From Flavobacterium dauae (lineage in GTDB: Bacteria > Bacteroidota > Bacteroidia > Flavobacteriales > Flavobacteriaceae): a DNA stretch of 64,000 bases. The notes under the pieces are model-generated. The model saw only the letters and a program-made list of their open reading frames with translations, was not told where the DNA came from and ran no database searches. The translations under genes were made by a program, and so were the position numbers. Positions 63,635 to 64,000 of the stretch are shown here, piece by piece. The DNA lies in NCBI RefSeq assembly GCF_004151275.2, contig NZ_CP130821.1, positions 1,798,001-1,862,000 on the forward strand, in the 5' to 3' direction. Numbering within the stretch: position 1 is the stretch's first letter; each line of letters starts with the position of its first letter.

Positions 63635-64000
63635 TGGAAAACGGACTTTTAAATTATTTGATTCGCGAACCTAAAGAAATTAAAGAAAAAAATCCTTTGT
63701 TGATTTTGATTCACGGTTACGGAAGCAATGAAGAAGATTTGTTTTCATTTGCATCAGAGTTACCCGATAATTATTATGTAGTTTCTGTTCAGGCTCCTTA
63801 TCAGATTCCGCCCTATGGATATGCGTGGTATGCCATTACTTTTGATGCCGATATGAATAAGTTTAGCAATGATAATCAAGCAATTGAATCACGTGATTTA
63901 CTTGTAAAATTTATTGATGAACTATGTACAAAATATCCTATTGATACCAATAATGTAAATTTGGCAGGTTTTAGTCAGGGTGCTATTTTAAGTTACGCCA
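63634..64000 (+). CDS. Carboxylesterase/phospholipase-type alpha/beta hydrolase (5' part)
   Basis: The first 122 codons are in the window; the gene runs off the right edge. It starts in a TAATG overlap with the DUF4870-like gene. Visible are LLILIHGYGSNEEDLFSFASELP (oxyanion HGYGSNEEDL typical of PF02230 carboxylesterases), QAPYQIPPYGYAWYAITFD, and the nucleophile elbow GFSQG with Ser at about 114. The Asp and His of the triad lie beyond the edge. Substrate unknown. Confidence 0.85.
   Translation, partial: MENGLLNYLIREPKEIKEKNPLLILIHGYGSNEEDLFSFASELPDNYYVVSVQAPYQIPPYGYAWYAITFDADMNKFSNDNQAIESRDLLVKFIDELCTKYPIDTNNVNLAGFSQGAILSYA

Overview
The window is a stretch of chromosome from a low-GC member of the Bacteroidota, most likely the Flavobacteriaceae (a Flavobacterium/Myroides-like organism). 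The grounds are protein style (a fused E1 alpha-beta 2-oxoacid dehydrogenase, a fused SecDF, a Type IX secretion sorting domain on a secreted nuclease, GreA-like and DUF2007 proteins typical of flavobacteria), many lipoproteins, and repeated matches to the Bacteroidota promoter (TTG, about 19 bases, TAnnTTTG) in place of the usual -35/-10 boxes and strong Shine-Dalgarno sites. I found no rRNA, tRNA, CRISPR array, phage or intact insertion sequence. It reads as core genome with a few accessory genes.

Layout. 1-2468: end of a capsule/exopolysaccharide locus (Wza-like export protein tail and Wzc-like tyrosine kinase). 2634-6821: TrmH-family methyltransferase and mutS diverging from one short promoter region, then a decayed palindromic repeat and an HPP-family membrane protein. 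6900-14727: purH, then the cell-shape operon mreB-mreC-mreD-mrdA(PBP2)-rodA with overlapping ends, and a Lys/Ala/Glu-rich periplasmic coiled-coil protein. 14821-30737 (minus strand): an alpha-oxoamine synthase (candidate for sphingolipid or sulfonolipid base synthesis), a membrane protein, the branched-chain/2-oxoacid dehydrogenase E1, secDF, gyrB, a GreA-like factor, a lipoprotein, and an outer-membrane barrel paired with a large TPR protein. 30946-41407: DUF2007 protein, secreted endonuclease I with rsmB-like rRNA methyltransferase, a HAD phosphatase, an AraC regulator, acs, a nitronate monooxygenase-like flavoprotein, a lipoprotein, mnmA and a YwqK-like protein. 41605-51570: FAD oxidoreductase, yidC-pyrG, several lipoproteins, OsmC, a LysM/periplasmic-binding protein and rlmF. 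51585-57886: a menaquinone cluster (menC, menA, a hydrolase that could be MenH-like) mixed with a UPF0173 hydrolase and two bacterial PH-domain membrane proteins. 57985-61798: gyrA with an overlapping TPR gene. 62040-64000: a dihydroorotase homologue that has lost its metal-binding motif, a DUF4870-like protein and the start of an esterase, joined by TAATG stop-start overlaps.

Functional themes: envelope building (Wza/Wzc, Mre/PBP2/RodA, SecDF, YidC, LysM protein), DNA and RNA maintenance (MutS, GyrA, GyrB, three rRNA/tRNA methyltransferases, MnmA), nucleotide synthesis (PurH, PyrG) and menaquinone respiration. No clear new multi-gene defence or mobile system is visible. The most notable items are the catalytically degenerate dihydroorotase, a small membrane protein resembling one helix region of cytochrome oxidase subunit I, the TPR/barrel pair, the alpha-oxoamine synthase of uncertain substrate, and several start codons whose longest reading frames begin inside promoters or a terminator.
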